From Pseudomonadota bacterium (GTDB lineage Bacteria; Pseudomonadota; Alphaproteobacteria; Micavibrionales; CSBR16-224): 64,000 nt of DNA. Both the position numbers and the translations under genes were made by a program. Positions 9,187 to 17,577 of this stretch are shown here, in pieces (positions within the stretch are counted from its first letter, which is position 1; the number at the start of each line of letters is the position of its first letter). The notes below the pieces were generated by a model, which searched no databases, was not told the origin of the DNA, and saw only the letters and a program-made list of their open reading frames with translations. The stretch spans positions 2,070,735 through 2,134,734 of the forward strand of contig CP053449.1 of assembly GCA_013285465.1 (NCBI GenBank). Reading direction: 5' to 3'.

Positions 9187-9828
9187 TCAGTATTTGACAC
9201 CGCAACCGTAAGGCTGGGTTTCCGCCTGTTCAACCGGCTTGCCGTGGCGAAGCGATTCCAGCGCGGCAACAACATAATTGGTTGCGCCTTCAATCGTTTC
9301 CGGACGGTGACTGCTGTTATCATCAATCGCGCCGTCATAGGCCAGCACGCCGTCTTCATCAATCACATACATATGCGGTGTTGTGCGCGCACCGTAAAGA
9401 TGTCCGACCTGACCTGTAGGATCCAGCAATTCCGCTGTTTGGGCAGCGCCGCGCTCCTGAATGATTTCCTTTGCTTCCGCAGGCGTGACAAAACCTTGCT
9501 TGCCTTCGGCGGAGGAACGGATTGTCAGCCAGACGACATCGCCTTTTTCCGTCTGTTCCTTTTGCAGTTTCTGCATATTACCTGAATCATAATGTTTCAG
9601 CACAAAGGGGCATTGATGGTTCGTCCATTCCAGCACGACTTTTTTGCCTTTAAAACCTGACAGCGACACATCATTGCCGTCCAGATCTTTCAGCGTAAAA
9701 TCAGGCGCCGCTTTGCCGACCTCAGCCGCTTTCTCTATTTTATCGACAGTCACAGCATAGGCTGCCGTAAAAGGCATCACGCCCAGCGCCACAAGCGCAA
9801 CAATCAAAACGCCGTATTTCTTCAACAT
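9187..9828 (-). CDS. Exported thioredoxin-fold redoxin (AhpC/TSA-like)
   Basis: A 213-residue protein starting at the ATG with AGGAAAGGGAAAG upstream. It has a signal peptide (VLIVALVALGVMPFTAAYA), then a redoxin domain: AAPDFTLKDLDGN, KKVVLEWTNHQCPFV with a single resolvable Cys in place of CxxC, and a cis-Pro region ARTTPHMYVID. A C-terminal Cys lies in YGCGVKY. It resembles the AhpC/TSA-like proteins that commonly accompany DsbD-type reductases and probably reduces peroxides or thiols in the periplasm. It lies 61 bases downstream of the DsbD-type gene on the same strand, so electrons from that reductase are the likely supply. Confidence 0.8.
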   Translation of the reverse strand: MLKKYGVLIVALVALGVMPFTAAYAVTVDKIEKAAEVGKAAPDFTLKDLDGNDVSLSGFKGKKVVLEWTNHQCPFVLKHYDSGNMQKLQKEQTEKGDVVWLTIRSSAEGKQGFVTPAEAKEIIQERGAAQTAELLDPTGQVGHLYGARTTPHMYVIDEDGVLAYDGAIDDNSSHRPETIEGATNYVVAALESLRHGKPVEQAETQPYGCGVKY

Positions 9829-9889
9829 GTTTCTTTCCCTTTCCTGTTTTCCTTTAAGCCAGATAACCGTATTCAAAATCTGTTTAGGC

Positions 9890-12010
9890 CTATTTCTCTT
9901 CCGCGTCCAGCGCATTGCGCAAAATTTGCGGCGTTAAAAGCTGCGGCAGCACTTTCGGCGCAGGCCGCTCTCCGCTCTCCGCATTGCGCGGACCGTAATA
10001 AACGTAAAGCGGCACACCGCGGCGCTGAAACTGTTCCAGATAGGCTGTAATCGCCTCATCATAACGCGTCCAGTCACCTGTCACAAGCGTGATACCGCGG
10101 CTTTCAAACAGCTGATGCGCCGCATCCGTTTTCAAAACAGCACGCTCATTCATTTTACAGGTGATGCACCAGGCCGCCGTCATATTGACCAGTACCGGCT
10201 TATCCGCCGCCAGTAATTTATCCAATGCGGCTTGCGTATAGGCAATCTCGCCCGGGGCGGGCTGCACCGGCGTTACCGGCAATTTGTACAATCCGCAGAA
10301 CAACGCCGCAACAAGCACCAGCGTAAAGCCGCGTGACCAGAATTTCTTTTGCGAATCCTTCAGCCAGATAATCCATGCCAAAGCGACAAACATTGCCAGC
10401 GACAGGAAAACCGCATCCATTCCCGCCTGCTGCCCCAAAACCCAGACCAGCCATGTTGCAGTCAGGAACATCGGAAAGGCGAGAAACTGACGGAAGCGCT
10501 CCATCCATGCGCCGGGGCGCGGCAAAGCGGCCCGCAAGGCCGGAATCAGCGTCAGCAGCAGATAAGGCAAGGCCAGCCCCAGCCCCATAAACAGGAAAAC
10601 GAAAATCGCCTGCACCGCCGGCTGCGTCAGCGCATAACCGATGGCCGCCGCCATAAAAGGTGCGGTGCAAGGCGTTGCCAGAATCGTCGCCAAAACACCT
10701 GTGAAGAAACTGGCGCCGTAACCTTCACCGCGCGTCAATGAGGCACCCGCACCGCCGAAGTTCAGTGTAATCTCGAAAAATCCCGCCAGATTCAGGCCGA
10801 TCAGGAACATCAATGCGCCCAGCCCCAGAATGACATAGGGATTTTGCAGCTGAAAACCCCAGCCGACCGCCGCGCCGAAGGACTGAAACACCATCAGCGC
10901 CCCTGCCACCAGACCGAAGGAGGCAACAACGCCGCATGTATAACTCAAACCCTGCATCGCCGCCTTGCCGCGTCCGTGATCGCCATGTTTCACAAGGCTG
11001 AGCGCTTTCAAAGACAGAACGGGGAAGACGCAAGGCATCAGATTTAAAATCATGCCGCCCAGCATGGCCAGCAGCAAATGCGTCAGAAAACGAAAGGAGA
11101 AAAAACGATCCGTTACAAGCGTATCGGAGACAGTCTCCTGCGCGGGCGTTATGGCAAGCGCATTGTCAGCGTTTTTTTTTGCCGTAAAACGATACGCCTT
11201 AGTAGCACCTTCCGCATCATCAATGCGCAGCACCGCCATGGTTTCCGGCACTTCGGAAAAATCGCGGTCGCCGGCTTTGACGGTGACGGTCAGCATATCA
11301 GCTTTAAATTCACTCTGCTGCGCCGCCAGATTATCAATCAATCCCCATGCGGCGGGAAAAAAGGTGATTGTTCCGTCCGCTGTCAGGCTTCCGCCATGCG
11401 GCACCGTCAGGACGAAATTATCGCCCTCTCTGGCGAATTCCACGGCCCAGTCTTTCTCTTCAGGCTGGTGCGCTCGGGCCGCAGCAAAGAAATCCGTATT
11501 TGCGGGCGATGCCGCGGCTTTCACCGGCAGGGTCACGCTGTATTGACCGTCTTCGGGAATGCAAATCTCTTTACAGACCAGCCATGATTTATCTGCGGTA
11601 ATCGTGACGTCTTTTGCCGTGATCTCCGCAGGCGGCGTGATTTCCATCAGGAAATAGGCCTCATGCGCATAACCGTAATTCACAAAAACATCACCATAAG
11701 GCACGCGTTCAGGCGTTTGCCACAAAATATCCCCTGCCGTGAAGCCGTCAGGCATTGTCAGCTTGATCCGCGTCTCCGCGCCGGTATCACCGGGGTTTTT
11801 CCAGTAAGTATGCCATTCAGGGTAAATTGTCTGTTTAAAACCGATCAGAAAGCTTTTTCCCGGCTGAACACCGTCCGTATCCGCTTTCATATCGACGGTG
11901 ACATATTGCGCAGGTTCCTCCGCCTGTGCGGCGGGCGCGGCAAAAACCGCCACGGAAAAGACAAGGCAGAATACGGCAAAAAACTTCTGTAGGCGGGACA
12001 ACTGTTTCAT
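9890..12010 (-). CDS. DsbD/ScsB-type thiol:disulfide reductase
   Basis: A 706-residue inner-membrane protein. It has a signal peptide, then a periplasmic N-terminal domain (about 30-290) with VCKEICIPEDGQY containing a cysteine pair. The membrane domain (about 300-575) has the redox cysteines in LMPCVFPV and ATPCTAPFM. A C-terminal thioredoxin domain carries AAWCITCKMNE (CxxC). Electrons pass from cytoplasmic thioredoxin through the membrane to periplasmic acceptors. The domain order and N-domain match the ScsB-like branch better than classical E. coli DsbD. The ATG at 12010 is chosen because AAAGGG sits 7 bases upstream. A GTG 6 bases earlier overlaps that site. The redoxin gene downstream is the likely client. 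Confidence 0.85.
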   Translation of the reverse strand: MKQLSRLQKFFAVFCLVFSVAVFAAPAAQAEEPAQYVTVDMKADTDGVQPGKSFLIGFKQTIYPEWHTYWKNPGDTGAETRIKLTMPDGFTAGDILWQTPERVPYGDVFVNYGYAHEAYFLMEITPPAEITAKDVTITADKSWLVCKEICIPEDGQYSVTLPVKAAASPANTDFFAAARAHQPEEKDWAVEFAREGDNFVLTVPHGGSLTADGTITFFPAAWGLIDNLAAQQSEFKADMLTVTVKAGDRDFSEVPETMAVLRIDDAEGATKAYRFTAKKNADNALAITPAQETVSDTLVTDRFFSFRFLTHLLLAMLGGMILNLMPCVFPVLSLKALSLVKHGDHGRGKAAMQGLSYTCGVVASFGLVAGALMVFQSFGAAVGWGFQLQNPYVILGLGALMFLIGLNLAGFFEITLNFGGAGASLTRGEGYGASFFTGVLATILATPCTAPFMAAAIGYALTQPAVQAIFVFLFMGLGLALPYLLLTLIPALRAALPRPGAWMERFRQFLAFPMFLTATWLVWVLGQQAGMDAVFLSLAMFVALAWIIWLKDSQKKFWSRGFTLVLVAALFCGLYKLPVTPVQPAPGEIAYTQAALDKLLAADKPVLVNMTAAWCITCKMNERAVLKTDAAHQLFESRGITLVTGDWTRYDEAITAYLEQFQRRGVPLYVYYGPRNAESGERPAPKVLPQLLTPQILRNALDAEEK

Positions 12011-12196
12011 AGACACCCTTTATTATAGACCTTCTTTATCAATCCAAAGCTTTCTCGTCAGCTTGTTTGTTCAAACATTCTTATCTTAGTATTCGCCGGC
12101 AGGAAAGCAAAGGTTACGGTCCATTTTAAATTCTTTTCCAGTTTAGCAAAGAAATGTAAAAAAACTATGTCCTTACAAGAGATTGCACTCCGTCAC

Positions 12197-12224
12197 TTGA
12201 CATATTCACAAATCAGCGTATGAT
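12197..12224 (+). promoter_or_regulatory. Sigma-70-type promoter for the flavoprotein gene
   Basis: TTGACA (12197-12202), a 16-base spacer and TATGAT (12219-12224). Transcription would begin near 12231. This excludes the ATG inside the -10 box at 12220 as a start codon and supports the ATG at 12265. Confidence 0.7.
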
Positions 12225-12264
12225 ACCGCGCTATCAAAAAAAACCGTTACGAAAGGCGACAGAA

Positions 12265-13419
12265 ATGTGCGCGGATATTGTCATCATCGGCGGCGGGCCG
12301 GTCGGGTTATGGAGCGCCATCCAGCTGAAGAAACGCGACCCCGCGCTGGATGTACAGATTTATGAACGTTATGAAGAATACCGCCGCTCCCATATCCTCA
12401 AGCTGGAACATCGCGCCCTGATGTTATACAGCAAAAGTGTCTATGATCTGCCCGAAGCAAAATTCGTTGCCGCCGTTACCGGCGATAATCCGGCAAAAAT
12501 TGCAAAATCCGCCATTGACGGCGAACAGGTCTATATCCGTACCAATGATCTTGAAACGGCTTTAAAAACCTATGCCCATGATCTGGGCATCAATATCAGC
12601 TACGAAAAAATAGACTCTCCCGAAGAGGCGGAAGCACGGCATCCGGAATGCAAAAACTTTATCGCCGCCGACGGCGCGCATAGCACGATGCGCAAGGCAC
12701 TGATGGGCGAGAACGCCACAAAAGACTATCCGCTGCAATATGTTGTCGAAATCAAATATGAAGCCGCAGGCAAGGCGCGCCCGCTAACCGTTGCGGAAAA
12801 TCTGAAAGTGAATAAATACCTGTCCTCCATGTGTTTTGAATATACGGGGCGCGAAAAAGACGGCAAAACACCCGTTACCCTGCGCTTTTTCGTTGACGAG
12901 AAAACTTATAAATCCCTGCCCGAAGCGGGTTTCAAAAATCCGCTCGGTCTTGATAACAAACATATCCCGCCGGAGCTGGCGCATGACATGGCGGCCTATA
13001 TGCAGGCACGAAAAGAAAAGATTGGCGAGGTCTATAAGCAGGATTCGGCAAAAATCAGTAAACTGGAACTGTCACTGTACAGAGCCAAACGCTTTGCCGT
13101 TCAAAAACGCGGGAAAAACTGGTTTCTGGCGGGCGATGCCGCGATGGGCGTGCCCTATTTCCGCTCCTTAAATGCGGGAATGATTATTTCCTCCCAGCTT
13201 GGGCTGATTTTGACGCGCCGCCTGCTGAGCGGCAAGGCGAAAATCGCCGCTTATAACGCCGTACAGCCGCTGGATACGGCATGGGAATTCACGGCCGCAC
13301 ATGGCAAGAATATGGCACTGAATATCTATGATGCTTTCCGCAAGGCCGGCGCCAAAATGTCATGGAAAGCCCAAAAACACCGCAAGAACCGCAACCGCAA
13401 AGGCCCCGGTGCATCCTAA
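12265..13419 (+). CDS. FAD-dependent oxidoreductase, PheA/PHBH-like
   Basis: A 384-residue flavoprotein. The N-terminal dinucleotide fold has IVIIGGGPVGLWSA, and an acidic residue follows in VQIYERYEEY. The second FAD motif is NWFLAGDAAMGVPYFRS, and a DG-type motif appears in NFIAADGAHSTMRKAL. This is the layout of class A flavin monooxygenases and related oxidoreductases. The substrate is not evident, and the central segment is unlike named family members I know. The start at 12265 is chosen because the upstream ATG at 12220 lies in the -10 box and GAAAGG precedes 12265. The C-terminus is very basic. It converges on smpB with only 6 bases between the stops. Confidence 0.75.
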   Translation: MCADIVIIGGGPVGLWSAIQLKKRDPALDVQIYERYEEYRRSHILKLEHRALMLYSKSVYDLPEAKFVAAVTGDNPAKIAKSAIDGEQVYIRTNDLETALKTYAHDLGINISYEKIDSPEEAEARHPECKNFIAADGAHSTMRKALMGENATKDYPLQYVVEIKYEAAGKARPLTVAENLKVNKYLSSMCFEYTGREKDGKTPVTLRFFVDEKTYKSLPEAGFKNPLGLDNKHIPPELAHDMAAYMQARKEKIGEVYKQDSAKISKLELSLYRAKRFAVQKRGKNWFLAGDAAMGVPYFRSLNAGMIISSQLGLILTRRLLSGKAKIAAYNAVQPLDTAWEFTAAHGKNMALNIYDAFRKAGAKMSWKAQKHRKNRNRKGPGAS

Positions 13420-13425
13420 TCAAAA

Positions 13426-13914
13426 TCAGAGTTTGGAATTATTTTCCCGCAGCACGCGTGATTTTTGGCGGTTCCATTCGCGCTCTTTAATCGTGGCGCG
13501 TTTGTCATGCTGTTTCTTACCTTTGGCAAGGCCGATTTCCAGTTTCACAAAACCGTTTTTTGCAAAATAAAGCGAAATCGGCACCAGCGTCATCCCCTGT
13601 TTTTGCAATGCACCGAGAATTTTATCCATCTCGCGCTTATGCAGCAGCAATTTGCGCGGGCGGCGCGCCGCATGCTGGAAACGCGGATTGGAATTTTTAT
13701 ATTCGGGGATATGCGCGTTGAACAGATACAGTTCGCCATCCTGTTCGCCGGCATAACATTCATTGATACTGACTCCACGCCCGACGCGCATCGCCTTGAC
13801 TTCGGAGCCGTAAAGCACCAGCCCCGCCTCCAGTTTTTCCTCGATAAAATAATCGAAACGGGCGCGTTTATTCTGCGCAATGATGCGGCGGCCACTGTCC
13901 TGTTTTTTTGACAT
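13426..13914 (-). CDS. smpB: SsrA-binding protein SmpB
   Basis: A 162-residue protein of normal length. It starts MSKKQDSGRRIIAQNKRARF and contains the family-typical FDYFIEEKLEAGLVLYGSEVK, the SINECYAG segment, and HARRKLLLHK-like basic loop residues (RRPRKLLLHKRE). The C-terminal tail is rich in Lys and Arg. SmpB brings tmRNA to stalled ribosomes for trans-translation. The gene follows dapA on the same strand with a 22-base gap, an arrangement known in alphaproteobacteria. No tmRNA gene is seen in the window. Confidence 0.95.
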   Translation of the reverse strand: MSKKQDSGRRIIAQNKRARFDYFIEEKLEAGLVLYGSEVKAMRVGRGVSINECYAGEQDGELYLFNAHIPEYKNSNPRFQHAARRPRKLLLHKREMDKILGALQKQGMTLVPISLYFAKNGFVKLEIGLAKGKKQHDKRATIKEREWNRQKSRVLRENNSKL

Positions 13915-13936
13915 GACTGCCCCCTTCGCCCCCGCC

Positions 13937-14827
13937 TTACGCTGCTTCTGCGGCAGACAGGCCCAGCCCGTCCATAGCAGCATCAATAATTTTTGCAGCT
14001 TTGTCGGTCACAGGCAGCAGCGGCAGGCGCAGCTCGTTCCGGCAGAAACCCAGACGCGACAGCGCATATTTCGCAGGCGCCGGATTGCTTTCGCAGAACA
14101 TGGCATGATGCAGCGGCAGCAAAGCATCGCGCAAGCGGTTAAATGTCTCGCGGTCACCCGCCGCCCAGGCTTCATGCAGCTGTGCACATTGCGCGGGGGC
14201 AACATTCGCCGTCACGGAAATACAGCCGTCACCGCCTTGCGCCAGATAAGCGGCAACCGTCGCATCCTCACCCGATAACAAGCAAAAATCACTGCCCAAA
14301 GCGCGGCGCATTTCCAACGGACGTACCAGATCAGGCGAGGCATCTTTAATGCCGACAATACGCGGGAAGTTTTTCGCAAGTTCGATCACTGTCGCGGTTT
14401 CAATCACCCCGCCTGTGCGTGACGGCACATTATACAGCACGATCGGCAAATTCGTTGCGTCATGCACAGCCTTCATATGCGCAATAATCCCGGCCTGTGT
14501 CGGTTTATTGTAATAGGGCGATACAACCAGCAGCGCATCCGCGCCGAGGCTTTCCGCCGTCGTCGCCAGCTGTACCGCTTTGCGCGTATCATTCGCGCCC
14601 GCCCCTGCCATCACCGGCACGCGGCCTTTGGCTGTATCGACGCAGGTTTTGACAACAGCCGCGTAATCATCCATATCCAGCACAGGAGTTTCCCCTGTCG
14701 TGCCGCAAGGGACAAGACCGTGTGTGCCTTGCGCAATATGCCAGGCAATAATTTTCGCATAAGCTTCGGCATCAAAGCTGTCGTCTTTAAACGGTGTCAC
14801 CAATGCGACAAAAGATTTTGCAAACAT
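13937..14827 (-). CDS. dapA: 4-hydroxy-tetrahydrodipicolinate synthase
   Basis: A 296-residue TIM-barrel enzyme that condenses pyruvate with aspartate semialdehyde in lysine and diaminopimelate synthesis. Family marks are ALVTPF near the start, the CGTTGETPVL signature, the active-site Tyr in YYNKPTQ and NVPSRTGG, and the Schiff-base Lys in IVGIKDASPD. The ATG at 14827 gives the normal length. Upstream in-frame sequence is not conserved in character. It is divergent from the lytic transglycosylase gene and followed by smpB. The other lysine/DAP gene in the window, dapF, lies 10 kb away. Confidence 0.95.
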   Translation of the reverse strand: MFAKSFVALVTPFKDDSFDAEAYAKIIAWHIAQGTHGLVPCGTTGETPVLDMDDYAAVVKTCVDTAKGRVPVMAGAGANDTRKAVQLATTAESLGADALLVVSPYYNKPTQAGIIAHMKAVHDATNLPIVLYNVPSRTGGVIETATVIELAKNFPRIVGIKDASPDLVRPLEMRRALGSDFCLLSGEDATVAAYLAQGGDGCISVTANVAPAQCAQLHEAWAAGDRETFNRLRDALLPLHHAMFCESNPAPAKYALSRLGFCRNELRLPLLPVTDKAAKIIDAAMDGLGLSAAEAA

Positions 14828-14921
14828 AGCATTTATTCCCGTGTTATAGCTGTGGTTTGGCCTTCCTTTGCCCCCGTCGCCGTGATAGATTGAGACGATA
14901 AGGAGAGGTTTGGGACAAGCC

Positions 14922-16937
14922 ATGTTATTATCGGCACTCACTATACAGCGGAACAAGGCAGACTGCAAATACCAAGACCTGTTTTGGGGTCCGTATCGCG
15001 CGTTTTTCTGCCTGTGCCTCTGCGCCCTCTTGCTAATGCCGGCACAAGCCCGTGCCGCAACGCCGTTTGACGGGCTGCAAAAAGCCGTCAGATCCGGGCA
15101 AATCAAATCCCTGTCCGATATCGCACTCATCGGTGATTTATCGCTGTGGTATGTAGCGCTGCAAACCAAGCAGGACGTACCTTATAAATCCCTGCAAGCG
15201 CTTCTGGACCGCCATCCCGCATGGCCGCAATCCGGCACGCTGCGCAAATTGATTGAACAGAAACTTCCCGCAGATGCCCGCAGCCGCGAAATGGAAGACT
15301 GGTTCGCAAAATTCCCGCCGCGCAGCGGTGACGGGCTGGATAAATATCTAAAGGCGCTACAAAAAGACGGCGACCACGCCAAAGCTGCCAATATACTGCG
15401 CCGCACATGGCCGCATATTGATCTTTCCGCCAAAGAAACCGCCAATTTTGCCGCGAATTACAGCCGTTACCTGTCGGCAGAAGACCACCGCGCCCGTGCG
15501 GATCATTTGTTCTGGCAGCAGCGCCTGACGGAAAGCACATATCTGCTGCCCTTCCTAAGCAAGGCCGACCGTAAACTGGTTGAGGCCCGTATCCAGCTGA
15601 TGCGTCTGAATTCCGGTGTCGATACTGCCATTAATGCCGTGCCGCAAAATCTGCAAAAAGATGCGGGGCTTCTCTATGCGCGGGTCTATTGGCGGCGCAA
15701 CAAGGATATGGATGACGGTGCCGCGGAACTGCTGAGTCCTGCCAATATGCCGCAGGACCTTGGCCCCGCCCCTGACCGCTGGTGGCGCGAAAGGCATATT
15801 CTGGCACGCCGCGCTATGGAGAAACAGGATTATAAAACCGCCTATAAGCTTGTTTCCACGCATCAGCAAAAAAGCGGCTTTTCCTTTGCGCAGGCGGAAT
15901 TCCTGTCGGGTTTTCTGGCACTGCGCTTTTTGAATAAGCCGCGCAAAGCCTTCTTCCATTTCCACAGCCTGCACCAGAATGTTTCCACCCCGGTCAGCCT
16001 GTCACGTGCGGCTTACTGGGCGGGACGCGCTGCGGAAGTCTTGAAACAAGATTCAACAGCGCGGCAATGGTATCTGGCTGCCGCCGCGCATCCGGCGACA
16101 TTTTACGGCCAGCATGCGGTGGAAAAACTCTCGAATGTCGATATTCGTCCCGTTTTGACGGGCGGCGCGATGACAATCAATGCCGCCGAACAGCAGAAAT
16201 TCGCACAAAATGACAATATGCGCGTCCTGAAATTCCTGAATGCCGCCGGTCTGCATGAAGAGGCACAGCCTTTTTTCCGTGCCGCGCTGATCGCCGCCGA
16301 AACCCCGTCGGAATATATGATGCTGGTTGAAATGGGCAAAGACACGCAGCAATATCATTACAATGTTTTTGCCGCGAAAAAGATTTTGTCCGGCGCAAAA
16401 TCAATTTTGTTTGAAGACGGCTATCCCGCCCTGCCCAAGACATGGATGCCGCGCCGCAGCGCCCGCGACATTACGCTGACCCATGCGCTGATCCGTCAGG
16501 AAAGCAATTTTGAAACCACCGCCAAAAGCCCTGCCGGTGCACTCGGTCTGATGCAGCTGATGCCTGCCACTGCCGGACAGACCCGCGTCAAACTGGGCAT
16601 TCCGCGCCCTGCAAACGGTGTCGATGCGCTGCTGTCCGACCCCGCCTATAACATCATGCTGGGCACGACTTATCTGGAACAGATGCTTGACCGCTATAAC
16701 GGCTCCGCCGTCATGGCCGTTGCCGCCTATAATGCCGGGCCGGGGCGCGTTGACCGCTGGCTGAAAGAAATGGGTGATCCGCGCAGCGCCGGCGATGAAG
16801 CCATGATCGATTGGATCGAAATGATCCCGATCTACGAAACCCGCAATTACGTCCAGCGCGTGCTGGAAAACCAGTTCGTTTATATGTACCGCTTTGCGCC
16901 CGAAACACAATTCGTGCGCCTGTCCAGCCTGTTTTAA
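14922..16937 (+). CDS. slt: Soluble lytic murein transglycosylase (Slt70-like)
   Basis: A 671-residue exported protein with a signal segment (FFCLCLCALLLMPAQARAA). A long alpha-helical superhelical region (about 50-480) is followed by a C-terminal SLT domain (about 500-650). The catalytic Glu is in ALIRQESNF, followed by AKSPAGALGLMQLMPATA and AAYNAGPGRVDRWL. It cleaves glycan strands of peptidoglycan in the periplasm with 1,6-anhydro product formation. The ATG at 14922 is used. A TTG at 14910 sits only one base after the AAGGAGAGG site and is less likely. It is divergent from dapA, another peptidoglycan-related gene. Confidence 0.9.
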   Translation: MLLSALTIQRNKADCKYQDLFWGPYRAFFCLCLCALLLMPAQARAATPFDGLQKAVRSGQIKSLSDIALIGDLSLWYVALQTKQDVPYKSLQALLDRHPAWPQSGTLRKLIEQKLPADARSREMEDWFAKFPPRSGDGLDKYLKALQKDGDHAKAANILRRTWPHIDLSAKETANFAANYSRYLSAEDHRARADHLFWQQRLTESTYLLPFLSKADRKLVEARIQLMRLNSGVDTAINAVPQNLQKDAGLLYARVYWRRNKDMDDGAAELLSPANMPQDLGPAPDRWWRERHILARRAMEKQDYKTAYKLVSTHQQKSGFSFAQAEFLSGFLALRFLNKPRKAFFHFHSLHQNVSTPVSLSRAAYWAGRAAEVLKQDSTARQWYLAAAAHPATFYGQHAVEKLSNVDIRPVLTGGAMTINAAEQQKFAQNDNMRVLKFLNAAGLHEEAQPFFRAALIAAETPSEYMMLVEMGKDTQQYHYNVFAAKKILSGAKSILFEDGYPALPKTWMPRRSARDITLTHALIRQESNFETTAKSPAGALGLMQLMPATAGQTRVKLGIPRPANGVDALLSDPAYNIMLGTTYLEQMLDRYNGSAVMAVAAYNAGPGRVDRWLKEMGDPRSAGDEAMIDWIEMIPIYETRNYVQRVLENQFVYMYRFAPETQFVRLSSLF

Positions 16938-16954
16938 AAAGGAGAAAGCCCGCG

Positions 16955-17569
16955 GTGCCGCTTTCCTCTTTTGTCAGCAATATCATCAGCAGAAAACCGC
17001 ATGTGCCGGAATTCGAGACCGTGGTGCTGGAAACGCCGCGCATGATTCTGCGCCCGCCGCGCGAAAGCGACCAGAAGGCATGGATCAATGCCCGCCGCGA
17101 AAGCCGCGCCTTTCTGGAACCGTGGGAACCGGCATGGCCTGCGCGAGAAGTTCTGCCGAAAGATTTCCATTCCTTCCTGTCTGCGCGGGAAAAGAAATGG
17201 CGGCGCGATCAGGGCTACAGCTTTCTGCTGTTTCTAAACGACAGCAAACAGCTGGTCGGCTGCGTCAATGTCAATAATGTCGTGCGCGGCGCAGGGCAAT
17301 ATGCAACGCTCGGCTACTGGATTGCCAAGGATTATGCGGCGGAAGGCTATATGACCGAAGCGGTCGGCGCGGTCTGCGATTATAGTTTCAAAGGATTAAA
17401 GCTGCACAAAATCGCCGCGGCCTGCCTGCCGGAAAATGTTCCCAGCCGCCGCGTCTTGCAAAAGCTCGGCTTCACGCGCGAGGGCATGGTGCGTAAACAT
17501 TTGAAAATCGCAGGCGACTGGCGCGACCATATCCTTTACGGCCTTTTGGAAGACGATCCGCGCCCGTGA
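16955..17569 (+). CDS. RimJ/RimL-type GNAT acetyltransferase
   Basis: A 204-residue protein starting at a GTG with AAAGGAGAAAG nine bases upstream. Family features are LETPRMILRPPRESD at the start of the fold, WEPAWP, the acetyl-CoA region YWIAKDYAAEGYMTEA, and the end motif LQKLGFTREGMVRKHLKIAGDW, closely like RimJ. RimJ acetylates the N-terminal alanine of ribosomal protein S5 in E. coli, but substrates of homologues vary. It starts 17 bases after the transglycosylase stop codon and is probably co-transcribed with it. Confidence 0.8.
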   Translation: MPLSSFVSNIISRKPHVPEFETVVLETPRMILRPPRESDQKAWINARRESRAFLEPWEPAWPAREVLPKDFHSFLSAREKKWRRDQGYSFLLFLNDSKQLVGCVNVNNVVRGAGQYATLGYWIAKDYAAEGYMTEAVGAVCDYSFKGLKLHKIAAACLPENVPSRRVLQKLGFTREGMVRKHLKIAGDWRDHILYGLLEDDPRP

Positions 17570-17577
17570 CCCCCCTT

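Noticed and set aside
12008-12040. Perfect TATAAT just upstream of the DsbD-type gene on the minus strand
   Set aside because: It lies so close to the start codon that the transcript would lose the ribosome binding site, and no fitting -35 box is present.
14889-14901. TTGAGACGATAA shared with the fabA leader at about 20029-20040
   Set aside because: A 12-base match within 64 kb is expected many times by chance; no further similarity around it.
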